Assembly: GCA_964023275.1 (NCBI GenBank)
Contig: OZ029917.1
Span: 24,610,505 to 24,674,504 of the forward strand
Direction: 5' to 3'
Origin: Norana najaformis
Taxonomy: Eukaryota; Annelida; Clitellata; Crassiclitellata; Hormogastridae
Length of the DNA stretch: 64,000 bases
Part shown: piece after piece, positions 1 to 9,466 of the stretch
Numbering within the stretch: position 1 is the stretch's first letter
Layout of the letters: every line of letters starts with the position of its first letter
Program-made: the position numbers and the translations under genes
Notes under the pieces: generated by a model
Databases searched by the model: none
The model's input: the letters and a program-made list of their open reading frames with translations, nothing else
Told to the model about the DNA's origin: nothing

Positions 1-694
1 ATTTGTACTAATTTTTCGTTGGCCGGGATGGGCGAACGATTCTCTGGTATTAAATTGCAATTAACGCAATTTAATATAACTAGTAGATATCACTGGTCAA
101 CAGAAAAAAAAATTTTCTTGTTGCCTTCGGTTTTAGACCTGTTCTTGGGGTAATTTTGGGCGCTGATTCAGAAAATGTCATTGGATTGAGTGCATCAGGT
201 CTAGTTTCTCAGATATCGTCGATTTTGTAAAGAAAACCCAGTCCACTCTTTAAACGATGTCTTTGGCAAAACTAAAATGTCATAATAAGCTTTATTTATG
301 GCTAATTATAATTCTTGCTGATTCATATAATGCCTACATCCTTATAATGTAAAATCAGCATATCTTGCCGCGTGCTGAGATATTGTTGATTCAACGAAAT
401 AACTATTCCGAAGCCTACAGCTTACTCAGCACTAAATTCATGGCCTCATTTAGAATTTATTTCTGCTTATACAGCGTTTCATGGTTTCGAACTATGTAAA
501 TAGATTATGCTGAAGTCAGCATTTATAGCCTATATAAACCGCCTCCTGAAAGCTAGAGCAGCCGCAGTCGTCTTAGGGCATATTAAGAGTTGGTCGCAAG
601 AACAATCTGTGAATGTGAGCATTAAATAACTACATGTTCTTACTATTTTTTAGGTTAGTCATTTAATTCCTCAGATGCGAACATCCTTAAGGTT
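1..694. other. Upstream region of the first gene, no gene seen
   Basis: No coding stretch is recognisable. A TATA-like string (TATATAAACC, 531-540) lies about 160 bases before the ATG of the gene at 695 and could be its core promoter. An out-of-frame ATG at 675 would start a short upstream frame overlapping the main start. Nothing else is identifiable. Confidence 0.35.
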
Positions 695-2398
695 ATGGCT
701 ACTTCCAGACGGAGCTGCATTAACCATCCAGACATATTCTGCTACATTTGTGGGGAATACACACTAAAAGCAAACAGGAAACCGATTTCTGAGTTTGTAA
801 AAAGAGCATATGTAGGTTATTTTGGTGTCAAACTTGGAGATCAAGATAAGCAATGGGCTCCTCATACAGTATGCAAAACTTGTATTGAACAATTGCGCCA
901 CTGGACAATTGGAAAGAGAAGCTGCCTGAAATTTGGTGTACCGATGGTTTGGAGGGAACAGATAAACCACTTCGACGACTGTTACTTTTGTATGGTTAAT
1001 ATCATAGGCATCAATCGAAATAATCGTCACAAGTTGTCTTACCCTGATATACCTTCAGCCAGGAGACCTGTTCCGCATTCGGATATTGTACCAGTTCCAC
1101 CTTTTCGCGAACTACCTCAGCTCTCAGACGATGAGACTTGCATGTCCAATATCGGACAAGATGACGAAAGTGAAGAAAGTGGGGGCAGTGACAGTGATTT
1201 CCAATCAACTTCACACAGTGAACGTTTTGACCAAAAAGAGTTGAGTGATCTGATCAGGGACTTAAATCTTTCCAAAGAGTCCTCTGAATTGCTTGCGTCC
1301 AGACTAAAGGAAAAGAATGCACTTCAGCCTGGAACGAAAATTACAATTTCTAGAAACAGAGAAAAGGATTTGCTGCCATTCTTTACCGAAGACAACAACC
1401 TAGTATTCTGTAATGACATCAGCAACTTATTGAAGAAAATTGGTCTGTCGGATTACAGCCCAGATGAGTGGCGTCTTTTTATCGACAGTTCAAAACGTAG
1501 TCTGAAATGTGTGCTTTTAAATAACGGCAACAAATTTGGTTCTATTCCAATCGGTCACTCCATCAGGATGAAAGAAGAGTACAATGCCATCTCTTTAGTA
1601 CTGGAAAAGATAAAATACAAAGAACATCAATGGGTAATTTGTGTAGACTTGAAGATGGTAAATTTCCTCATTGGTCAACAAAGTGGCTACACAAAGTATC
1701 CCTGCTTTTTGTGTCTTTGGGACAGTAGAGCCAAGCATGAACATTGGACAAGAAAAGATTGGCCTTCGAGGAAAGACATGGTGGTTGGAGCTCAAAATGT
1801 AATCAAGGAATCTTTGGTGGCACGAGATAGGATCATACTGCCACCACTACATATAAAGCTAGGCCTGATGAAACAATTTGTCAGGGCTTTGAATAAAGAA
1901 GGTTCATGCTTCGAATACATAGTACACAAGTTACCAGGAATTACAATGGAAAAATTGAAGGCTGGAATCTTCGATGGTCCACAGATCAGGCAACTTATGA
2001 ATGACCCACTTTTCATACCATCAATGAATGAAATCGAATCTTGTGCCTGGTCTTCCTTTGTTCTTGTAACTAAAAATTTTCTTGGCAACAAGAAGGCAGA
2101 CAATTATGCACAACTAGTAGAGGATATGCTTCTTCATTTCAACAAGCTTGGCTGCAACATGAGCATTAAAGTCCATTATCTCCACAGTCACTTAGATCGC
2201 TTTCCAGAGAATCTTGGTGACTTCAGCGAAGAGCAAGGTGAAAGATTTCACCAAGACATCAAAACAATGGAAAATCGATATCAAGGAAGATGGGATGCAC
2301 ACATGATGGCAGACTATTGCTGGAATATTATGCGCGATTGTTCCGGCAGATGCCACACTCGGAAATCGTACAAAAGGAGCTTCTTCGGTGTCGAATGA
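695..2398 (+). CDS. Intron-less uncharacterised zinc-cysteine protein of a multicopy, transposon-associated family
   Basis: This is a single uninterrupted 567-codon frame, in contrast to the heavily split host genes nearby. The N-terminus carries paired CxxC motifs (Cys16/19, Cys60/63, Cys96/99) that probably bind zinc. They are followed by a Pro-rich stretch with the string RRPVPHSDIVPVPPF (residues about 111-125), an acidic Ser/Glu region (about 140-170), and a second Cys/His cluster (KYPCFLCLWDSRAKHEHW, about 335-352). I recall this arrangement from proteins present in many near-identical copies in hydrozoan, aphid and other invertebrate genomes. No function is established, and no transposase catalytic triad is obvious to me. 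The absence of introns and of any stop suggests a recently mobilised or constrained copy. The first ATG was chosen; an AATAAA follows at 2487. It could be a domesticated transposon gene or simply a young mobile copy. Confidence 0.7.
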   Translation: MATSRRSCINHPDIFCYICGEYTLKANRKPISEFVKRAYVGYFGVKLGDQDKQWAPHTVCKTCIEQLRHWTIGKRSCLKFGVPMVWREQINHFDDCYFCMVNIIGINRNNRHKLSYPDIPSARRPVPHSDIVPVPPFRELPQLSDDETCMSNIGQDDESEESGGSDSDFQSTSHSERFDQKELSDLIRDLNLSKESSELLASRLKEKNALQPGTKITISRNREKDLLPFFTEDNNLVFCNDISNLLKKIGLSDYSPDEWRLFIDSSKRSLKCVLLNNGNKFGSIPIGHSIRMKEEYNAISLVLEKIKYKEHQWVICVDLKMVNFLIGQQSGYTKYPCFLCLWDSRAKHEHWTRKDWPSRKDMVVGAQNVIKESLVARDRIILPPLHIKLGLMKQFVRALNKEGSCFEYIVHKLPGITMEKLKAGIFDGPQIRQLMNDPLFIPSMNEIESCAWSSFVLVTKNFLGNKKADNYAQLVEDMLLHFNKLGCNMSIKVHYLHSHLDRFPENLGDFSEEQGERFHQDIKTMENRYQGRWDAHMMADYCWNIMRDCSGRCHTRKSYKRSFFGVE

Positions 2399-2486
2399 CT
2401 TTGTTATAAAAATTTCAAGTACAGTTTCAGGTACTACCATTTTCTTTTAAGTATTTGTATTATTATGTTTATTTAGTGTATCACAT

Positions 2487-2492
2487 AATAAA
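2487..2492 (+). promoter_or_regulatory. Polyadenylation signal AATAAA
   Basis: An exact AATAAA about 90 bases downstream of the stop at 2398 suits the 3' end of the intron-less gene. Confidence 0.5.
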
Positions 2493-2851
2493 TTGAGCAC
2501 TACATAATTATAGCTATAGCCTTATGTTTTATGGGCGAGCAGAGGCAAGGACTGGTATATGGCATAATGTTCTATATCTCGAAAACTAGACCTGCTGGGA
2601 GAAAACTGGTGCCTTTTCTGGAATCAGCAGGTCAAATATACCCAGAAACAGTTCTAACATTTGAGGCAACAAATTATGTGTTGGACAGTGTATTATTCCT
2701 TATTGAAACTGAAACTGAGCTGCCTTATGCAATGCAATAGGAGCAAAAACTCTTGCAAATCACTGCAGACTGATAAGAGGCTGCTTTTGTTTGCCTCACA
2801 AGTTCGCCAGGTGAAAAAATCACGCATGGCCTCAGCTTATGTGTTATTTGC

Positions 2852-2923
2852 CAAAACTATATTCACTTACTTCTCTTCTTCGCATGTCAAAACTATATTC
2901 ACTTACTTCTCTTCTTCGCATGT
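2852..2923. repeat. Two-copy 36-bp tandem duplication
   Basis: The 36-base unit starting CAAAACTATATTCACTTACT occurs twice in a row without a mismatch (2852-2887 and 2888-2923). The perfect identity indicates a recent duplication. No gene is visible between 2500 and 3000. Confidence 0.85.
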
Positions 2924-3010
2924 CAGTCCATCCAACTCCGCGAGGTCTGTTTCTTTTTACGTTGACCTTTTTACTTTTTAATATGACTTAATTTCTGACT
3001 TTCCTTTGAG

Positions 3011-3185
3011 ATGTAAATGCAATTGTAGGCCTACATGTTTATCTATAGCGACCGCATGGTCTTGACCTGGCTCATTATTCAATAAATCTATCGGGTGAGT
3101 TCCTTCACCACTGCTGCCCATTTAAATGGGTGCCACGCCATTTAAGGTCCCCTTGTACGGACCATGCTAACCTGAGATTTAAATC
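3011..3185 (-). mobile_element. SINE-like repeat, copy A
   Basis: Read on the minus strand, this matches the dispersed element also found at 40340, 40819, 43793, 44556 and 47657. Shared blocks in order are GGCTAGCACGGTCC, GACCTTAAATGGCGTGGCAC, GGGCAGCGGTGGTGAAGGAT, CTCACCCGAT, GAGCAGGTCGAGGCCATACG and a tail near ATGTAAATTTACAT. No open frame and no clear tRNA A/B boxes are seen, so its origin is unresolved. Confidence 0.65.
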
Positions 3186-3724
3186 TCTGAAATCTCTGAA
3201 ATATAGCCACTATCGGTATGCGAAATGACATCTTCACGCATAGAGTCACCTTGACGTACACCTTAACCACTATACCTATCCAGGCCTGTGATGTTGATAT
3301 AATGACCATGACGTAGCAATTATTAACACACCAGTTATTTTTTACTAATAATAATATAAAATATTAAACTATTAATCTAGTGATAACAGATGATAGATAT
3401 CTTCTTTATAACGTACCGCTGTAGATAGCTCAGCCGATTGGGATCCGTATAACCGTATAACCGTATTGGTTATTAATTTCTACCGTAACCGAAACGAGAG
3501 CCTGAACCAGCATACAGTCGGACTTTAGTAATCGAAACAGAATCGTCGATGACCAGAGCTACCACTTTTTGTATTATGTGTCGTTGTTTCAATATTTTCG
3601 ACATCAGGCATTAATTACTGTAGTCCTACAATCATTAGGTCTATAATATCGAATGTCTTAGAACGATTTCTCTGGCTTCATGCTGAAAGTAAAATGTAAC
3701 GTTATTATTTGGCCTCTGAACTAA

Positions 3725-4125
3725 CAGTGGAACATACATCTACGAGAGTCAATCCAATCCTCCAACCATCCTATCTGAGTCAGTTATTCACGATCCAACC
3801 ACCCTGTTCAACCCGCTCCTCTGCCACCCTAACAATTCTTCGCCCTCCTGTCAATTTACCAACTACATCATAGCTCCATCAAGTTGTTCCAACCCTCTGG
3901 AAAAAGCTTCCACTAGAACTGCGGCAGCTATCCGACCATTGCTACCAGATCACTAACTCTGCCCTTTATGCAGTTACGCGCAGACTTTTCATTCGCTACT
4001 TAAAACATCCATTTTCCACCAAAGATGCTATCCTGATCCTTCCTTTTCTGCGCATCTCTCACGCCGCTCCAGCTCCAAACCAAAATCATCCCCTGTAGAC
4101 ATCCATCTGGTCTTGACTACTGCAA
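3725..4125 (+). mobile_element. L2/CR1-like LINE fragment (reverse transcriptase 3' region)
   Basis: One frame reads PSYLSQLFTIQPPCSTRSSA and then a 'LWKKLPLELRQL' block, interrupted by a stop. These blocks match the C-terminal part of the L2-like element better preserved at 7466-7797 on the other strand. The copy is decayed and 5' truncated. Confidence 0.6.
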
Positions 4126-4608
4126 CATCCTACCTACATGCACATTAAATAACAAACAAATCTCTACGAGCTTTTGCACAGATTAGACTTGCGAAATTTT
4201 GGCCCGGGATCGAAATTTAGACTGAATCACAATAGTTTACAAAACGCAAAGCGCCGTGAATATAGTGGCGAGAAGATCCCAAACTTTTCCCACTACAGGA
4301 TTGGACAGCTCCCCAGCGGGGTCCGAGAAGAACGCCCGCTCTTCGACGGTTTTGTTTCTTTTAAATATTTCTATTAAAATTTGTCTTGTGCGCAGGTTGT
4401 TGGATAATTCTCGTGCGTTTAGATTTTTCCAACGACTAAGTCGGCGTTGGGGAGTTTTTTCTTGATTTCGCCATGGATTTCGACCGCGTTAGTAGAAAGG
4501 GCTAATAATTTCCCAATAATTTACATGTTTTCAGGCCACATAATGCTACATGTAGATCCACTCATTTAATATTCTATCAGTAGGCCTATCATGCCAATAC
4601 AAACATCG
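4126..4608. other. Non-coding spacer
   Basis: Short frames here show no recognisable domain, and I see no repeat shared with the rest of the window. The tRNA gene begins at its right edge. Confidence 0.4.
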
Positions 4609-4624
4609 GCCCTTGTGGCGCAAC

Positions 4625-4665
<41 letters not shown>

Positions 4666-4682
4666 GAATCCACCCAGGGGCG
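4609..4682 (+). tRNA. tRNA-Asn (anticodon GTT)
   Basis: A full 74-base cloverleaf can be folded. The 7-bp acceptor stem has one G-U pair, the D arm carries the A box TGGCGCAACCGG, and the anticodon stem TTCGG/CCGAA encloses loop CTGTTAA with GTT at 4643-4645. The variable loop is short and the T arm is GGTGGTTCGAATCCACC (B box GGTTCGAATCC), with discriminator G at 4682. There is no intron. A run of four T at about 4693 can end RNA polymerase III transcription. All key bases are intact, so this looks like a functional gene rather than a SINE head. Confidence 0.95.
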
Positions 4683-4689
4683 GTTATCT

Positions 4690-5720
4690 AACTTTTATAT
4701 GTGTATCTCTGTAATTATCTTTCTCTAAAATCTGGGCCAACACTCCAAATCTACGCAAATGGCTGAGGCAATATCATCCCTAGTTATGATCAAATTGCTC
4801 TTCCAAATCTTCGCAAAAATCTGATCTAACCAAATGACATGTAATCGAATCTAGTCTACTCTAATCATCGATTTCTAAAGTTTCGGCCCACTCAAGATTA
4901 GTTTTATGATTTAATAGATGCCTTTAAGTTCACCAATGACCCGATCGGTATCAAATATGGCCAGTTTAAAATATTGAGAACAGAATCCGAAAACCCAGTT
5001 TCAGATCGAACGGTTAAGGAGTTTTGAATGCACATAGGGTAGTACAACTCCATTCAAGTCCATTGGTTACTCTTATATTTAAGACGTAGAATTGTGGGTG
5101 TACGTGGAAGTGCCACCGGTAATTGGATTACTCTCCATCCTATAGGAGCAGATATCTCGGCAGCATAATCACCCCTATCAGTCTGAAAAGCAAACGTCAC
5201 GATAATGCAGATACCAGCATACCCGGAACGCTCATATACATCAACTGTCTGATTGTAAAAAAATTAGTATGATCTATAGCAAAAATCACTGAAATAATTG
5301 GACATAACTGTGATGTAGGCGACAATGAATGTGTTTGGATACTTAATGCTTGCTAGTGTTCAAGCCAAACCAGTATGTCCGGCCTCACACGTGTAGCCTA
5401 TTTGTCATGCACCACAACTTACGAAGTAAGTTCTCGTTTTGGAACACTGTATCGGGAGTTCTGGAAAACACAGTTAATAAATTCTGCTTCTGAAGATAGC
5501 GGGTAGGATCTCCATGATATCGACATAGTATCGGTATCGACTGTGTTGACTCCTGCTCGATCTGGTAAAACCCGGTCCGGCCTTTGACGTAGAGGTTATT
5601 ATATTTGTATGTCTGTCTTAACTTAACGTCTCTTCTATCTGGTCACGAATGGGTTAGAACTCTTGTGGTTTTCAGTTTGGAAAACAACCAGTCTGTATTC
5701 AGACAAAGTTGTGGGAACCA
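4690..5720. other. Intergenic DNA, nothing recognised
   Basis: No open frame of note, no RNA gene and no repeat shared with other parts of the window was found in this kilobase. Confidence 0.4.
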
Positions 5721-5724
5721 GCTT

Positions 5725-5937
5725 ATTTATAGGTGCTTAGTCGCTTAGTCAAAACTAGATCGATACGCAGGAGGGTCAGAATCTGTTCCAGAGGTCAATT
5801 TCCAAGAGTCAGACAGGCAGACAGTCAGTCAGACGGTTACGGTAGGTGGTGTTTGGAATTGGACGGCAAGATAGATAAGGGGAAGAAGAGGAATCAGAAT
5901 AGGATATGTGGCAAAGGATTCTTTGAAAAGGAGTGAA
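5725..5937 (-). mobile_element. L2-like LINE 3' end fragment
   Basis: The stretch matches the 3' untranslated part of the LINE family at 7140-7805 and 46905-47470. Shared landmarks are an AGTCAGACAGGC-like block and a purine-rich AAGATAGATAAGGGGAAGAA block, in the same order and orientation. It is a truncated piece without coding sequence. Confidence 0.55.
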
Positions 5938-5939
5938 CG

Positions 5940-6833
5940 GTAAATCTAGGCATCCAGTCATGCACCTGTCATTTGCAAGAATGCAATGAAGTTTGTTGCC
6001 TTAAAGGACTGCTCAGTGAATCAACATCTGCTGCTATGTCGCATAGAACTACTCATCACAAAAATTGCGAAAAAGTAGTTGTCTGCATGAACCACAAGCA
6101 ACCTAGCCTTATGCCCATACACAATTCACTATAGTAACTGGATGTGAAGACAGTTAATGGACTGAACGTTGTCAGGGATACTGAATGGGGGTTAAAGCCA
6201 ACCCCTCCTTTGGCCGATTTTAACACGGCTTAGGGTTGACTTTTGGTCTATGGCTGTCAAACTCCAAAACTTCCGTAAAATCTAATCCAGGCTACAATTA
6301 GACCTGTTGTAATTCCACAGCGTAAAATAATGACAAACCTAACTACAACTTTTAAATGCTGGAGGAAGAAAGTATCAGCAAAGGGAACTGGGAGGGCCGC
6401 CATCACCCAAGCGAAAATGTCCAATCGCAGGCCAATCTAACTATTAGCCTAATCTGAATATTATTTTACTACTTTTTGCAACAAGGTGAAACGACACATT
6501 TTTTGCATTTCTGAGTAAAATATCGGCCTACACATCGAATGATTCAAAACAATGTAATGCGATTTGCTAAATGTATAGGCTGTTACTGGATGTGGAACTA
6601 TTGCTAAACAGTAAACAGGTGCAAACCATTAAACCAAGCATAGCACGCAGAACAAAACAAAATTAAAAGGCAGGACAATGAAGTATTGAAGAAAGAAAAA
6701 TGCAGGACAGAGTGTTAAGCCTAAGTGTGATCGTTTTTCACATTTCATGATAATGTTATAGTCATATATTGCAATGTAGTGTTAGGCATGTTTTATGCAG
6801 ACTGTAAGCTGTATTATAATAGGTTACTAATCG
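5940..6833. other. Intergenic DNA, nothing recognised
   Basis: No coding exon or shared repeat was recognised. The block TTGACTTTTGGTCTATGG near 6237 recurs in inverted, diverged form near 46230-46250, which hints at another old dispersed repeat. Confidence 0.3.
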
Positions 6834-6905
6834 TAATTCCGAGATTTGTACAGCGCCCAACGAAAGCCGCGCCGCGGGGACCAGCTTATTCACAGGTGGG
6901 TACTA
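6834..6905 (-). mobile_element. LINE 3' terminus with CGTAAT tail
   Basis: On the minus strand this short piece ends in GGGCGCTGTACAAATCTCGG-like sequence followed by ATTACG. That is the same 3' terminus seen at 7148, 46905 and 55930. Only the last about 70 bases of the element are present. Confidence 0.5.
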
Positions 6906-7139
6906 GTATCAAAACTCCACATAACTTGCTTAACTGTGCATAGCATGCATACAAATGTTGACCTCGGAAATCTGACTGCACAAATGGGTCTTTACAAAAT
7001 CCTGCTACACACTGTGTCTAAAAGGCTTGCAGTAGGAATAAATTTGTAATTATAAAAACTGCAGCTGAAACAGTAATTGCTAGAGCATCTTAGAGAGTAA
7101 GAATAACGAAGTAGGCTAAGTGCTGACTTCTGATTAATT

Positions 7140-7805
7140 AGTCAAGTCTAATCGTAATCGTAATCTCGAGATTTCTACAGCGCTCAACAAAAGCTAAGTC
7201 GCGGGAACCAGCTTATTCACAGGCGCTCAGTCAAAACAAAACCGATAGGCAAAAGGGTCAAGATCCAGGAGTCAGGCACTCAGACAGTCGGGCGGCTACG
7301 GTGGATGCTGTTTGAAATTGAAGCGAGAAGAGAGATGAGGGGAAGAGGAAGAATCAGGATAAGATTTCTGGAAAAGAAGTGTTTTCAGTCTTGAGTGAAA
7401 GACCTGCGCAGAAATCGAAAGAGGTGAAGTGTTGGTGAGTTCGTATGATTGACCAGACAACTGTCGCAATTCTGGCGGGAGTTTATTCCAAAGCGGTGGG
7501 GCAGCTATGGCTATGGAGCGATTTCCAAATTTTAAGGATGAGGTGACGGGAGGGCGAAGAAGTGTTAGGACAGATGAGGAGCGGGTTGAACGGAGTGGTT
7601 GGATAGTAAATAATTGACGAAGATAGGAGGGTTGGGAGGATTGAAGTGTGTTGTAGGTGAGGGATAAGACTTTGTACTCTATTCGTTCTGGTATTTTAAG
7701 CCAGTGCAGTGATTTGAGAACAGGGGTGATGTGATGGTGTTTGGGGGTTTTGGTGACAGCACGTGCGAGAGCATTCTGGATAGCTTGTAGGCGATTTTAA
7801 GTCTA
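7140..7805 (-). mobile_element. L2-like LINE, 5'-truncated, C-terminal RT domain plus 3' UTR
   Basis: The reverse complement of about 7797-7466 is open for over 100 codons. It contains the end-of-RT hallmarks AIQNALARAVTKTPKHHHIT, VLKSLHWLKIPERIEYKVL, STRSSSVLTLLRPPVTSS and LWNKLPPELRQ. The 3' UTR then runs to a terminus GCGCTGTAGAAATCTCGAGA followed by ATTACGATTACG repeats at about 7150. It is the best preserved copy of a family with further 3' fragments at 5725, 6834, 46905 and 55760. Protein hallmarks place it in the L2/CR1 group by general knowledge. Confidence 0.75.
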
Positions 7806-8834
7806 CTTCGATACAGGGTGATTACAATCGAAGTTCATGTACTTTGACTTGTTGAATAACTTTCATCAGTCAAGGGTACCAAATTAAAAAGCCCATGGAA
7901 GGGAGAAGGATTACAGGCATAAATTAGCTTAAAGGGCCGTAACTAAGTCTACTTGCAGCCCCCCTAATAACAGAAGTTTACGACAATGCAGAAAAGTGGG
8001 CCTGGGTTCAATCTTCAAAACCTCCAAACCCTTAAATCTCCAATACTGTTGCTTCGAAATGAGACTAAATCGCGAGGAATAGAACTCTAGCGTATTACGT
8101 ACTTTCTAGGATTCCGTATGATGAAATTGATCGAATCATTCTTCTTCCTCTTGAGTCGTTATGCATAGCTGATTTGTTCGCATGATCTCTTTTAACTTTA
8201 TAATTTATCCAAGAAGTGGAGACACATTTTGATTGAGAGCCGCAAATACCAGCAGCAGACTATTAGAATTCTGTTCGTCTGTCGGCCTAAAGGCTATTCG
8301 AGCCACCAGGAACATCAGACCACCAAGAGTCGTGTGTTAGCGGTTGTCCAACGAGTAAGCTAATGCCATGATTGTTGTATAATAACTGGGTCTGTACTGG
8401 GCTTATAAGCCAGCAGCTTAGCCAGAAATACACCTAATTTGAATGGGGACGTATTGCATAAATGAGCTCGGCATTTACGAGGTATATCTGACAAATACAT
8501 CTGGCATCTTCTGATTCGATTCAGTTAGATAAAATCACGTTCGAGTCGTTTTTAACTGACAGAGAACCAGCTTGAAGCACAATAGCTCTCTGGGGAACCA
8601 GCTGACGATGGCAAGCATGGACTCCGCAGATACTACTTTAGTTAAGTTGAGAGCCGCGGTTTATAAATTTTCGTTAACACGTAATCAATACTTTTTAACT
8701 CACTCCGCCTCATGTTTTAAAAATTACCATTTATGCTCGTTGTATCACAGTGATGGCTGATCGAAAATTAGCCAACCAACCTCCAGGTTATCCTATCTTT
8801 TAAGTTTTCATTTTGAGTTTAAGATTTCCTCCCA

Positions 8835-9300
8835 TTCAGAAATGGTTATTATGGGTGACTTTAATATTTACCTTGATGTAGTTGGGCTTTATTCTTCTGC
8901 ATTTCTTGATATGTTGGATGACATGAAACGGCTCATTACCTTTTCAGCACAATAAAGGTCGTACCCTGGATGGCTTGATAACTCATTCTGATTCAAAGTC
9001 GCTCTATTCTGTTATTTCTGTCATATATTGCAAGTATTGGAAAATTCGACTTCCCGTTTAAACCGCCTCCAAATTACAAAAACAGTTAAATTTCGTCCTT
9101 GGCATAAAATTGAACTTAAATAAGCTGAAGCATGGATTCATAGCATCTTCATTATGTTTAGCTCCTGCACAAACAGCTAATGAGCTGGCTTTGCAGTTCC
9201 AATCTATGTTAAATAAGCTTCTTGACATGCAAATTCCTTTTATAACTAAGAGAGTAGTAGAGCACACACTGCACCCTGCACCCTTGGTTTAACTTTGCCA
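8835..9300 (+). mobile_element. Decayed LINE endonuclease fragment
   Basis: The sequence translates to MGDFNIYLD, then a 'FLDMLDDM' stretch, then after a frameshift GRTLDGLIT. These are the GDFN and TLD blocks of the APE-type endonuclease at the N-terminus of non-LTR retrotransposon ORF2. Frames change several times, so it is dead. It lies immediately upstream of the first visible exon of the TIR-SLOG gene. Confidence 0.55.
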
Positions 9301-9466
9301 TTTCCGAAGCTAGGCACATCCTAACCCTAACGTGCTGTTTAGTGAAGGGAATAAAAGACGTTTGGCCATCTAGCAGGCTTACCATTAAGCTGCCATGTCA
9401 CTGAGGATATTACAGTAAGACATTGATTCCATGCTTATAATTATCCAATGTTCTTTTTCTACACAG

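Noticed and set aside
615..653. A 39-nt 5' UTR intron (GTGAGC...TTTTTAG) before the gene at 695
   Set aside because: The splice signals look reasonable, but the length is below that of typical animal introns, and it would not change the protein.
8608..8700. ATGGCAAGCATGGACTCC as the first exon of the TIR-SLOG gene
   Set aside because: The reading looks plausible, but every GT downstream ends in phase 0 or 2, while exon 9467 requires phase 1.
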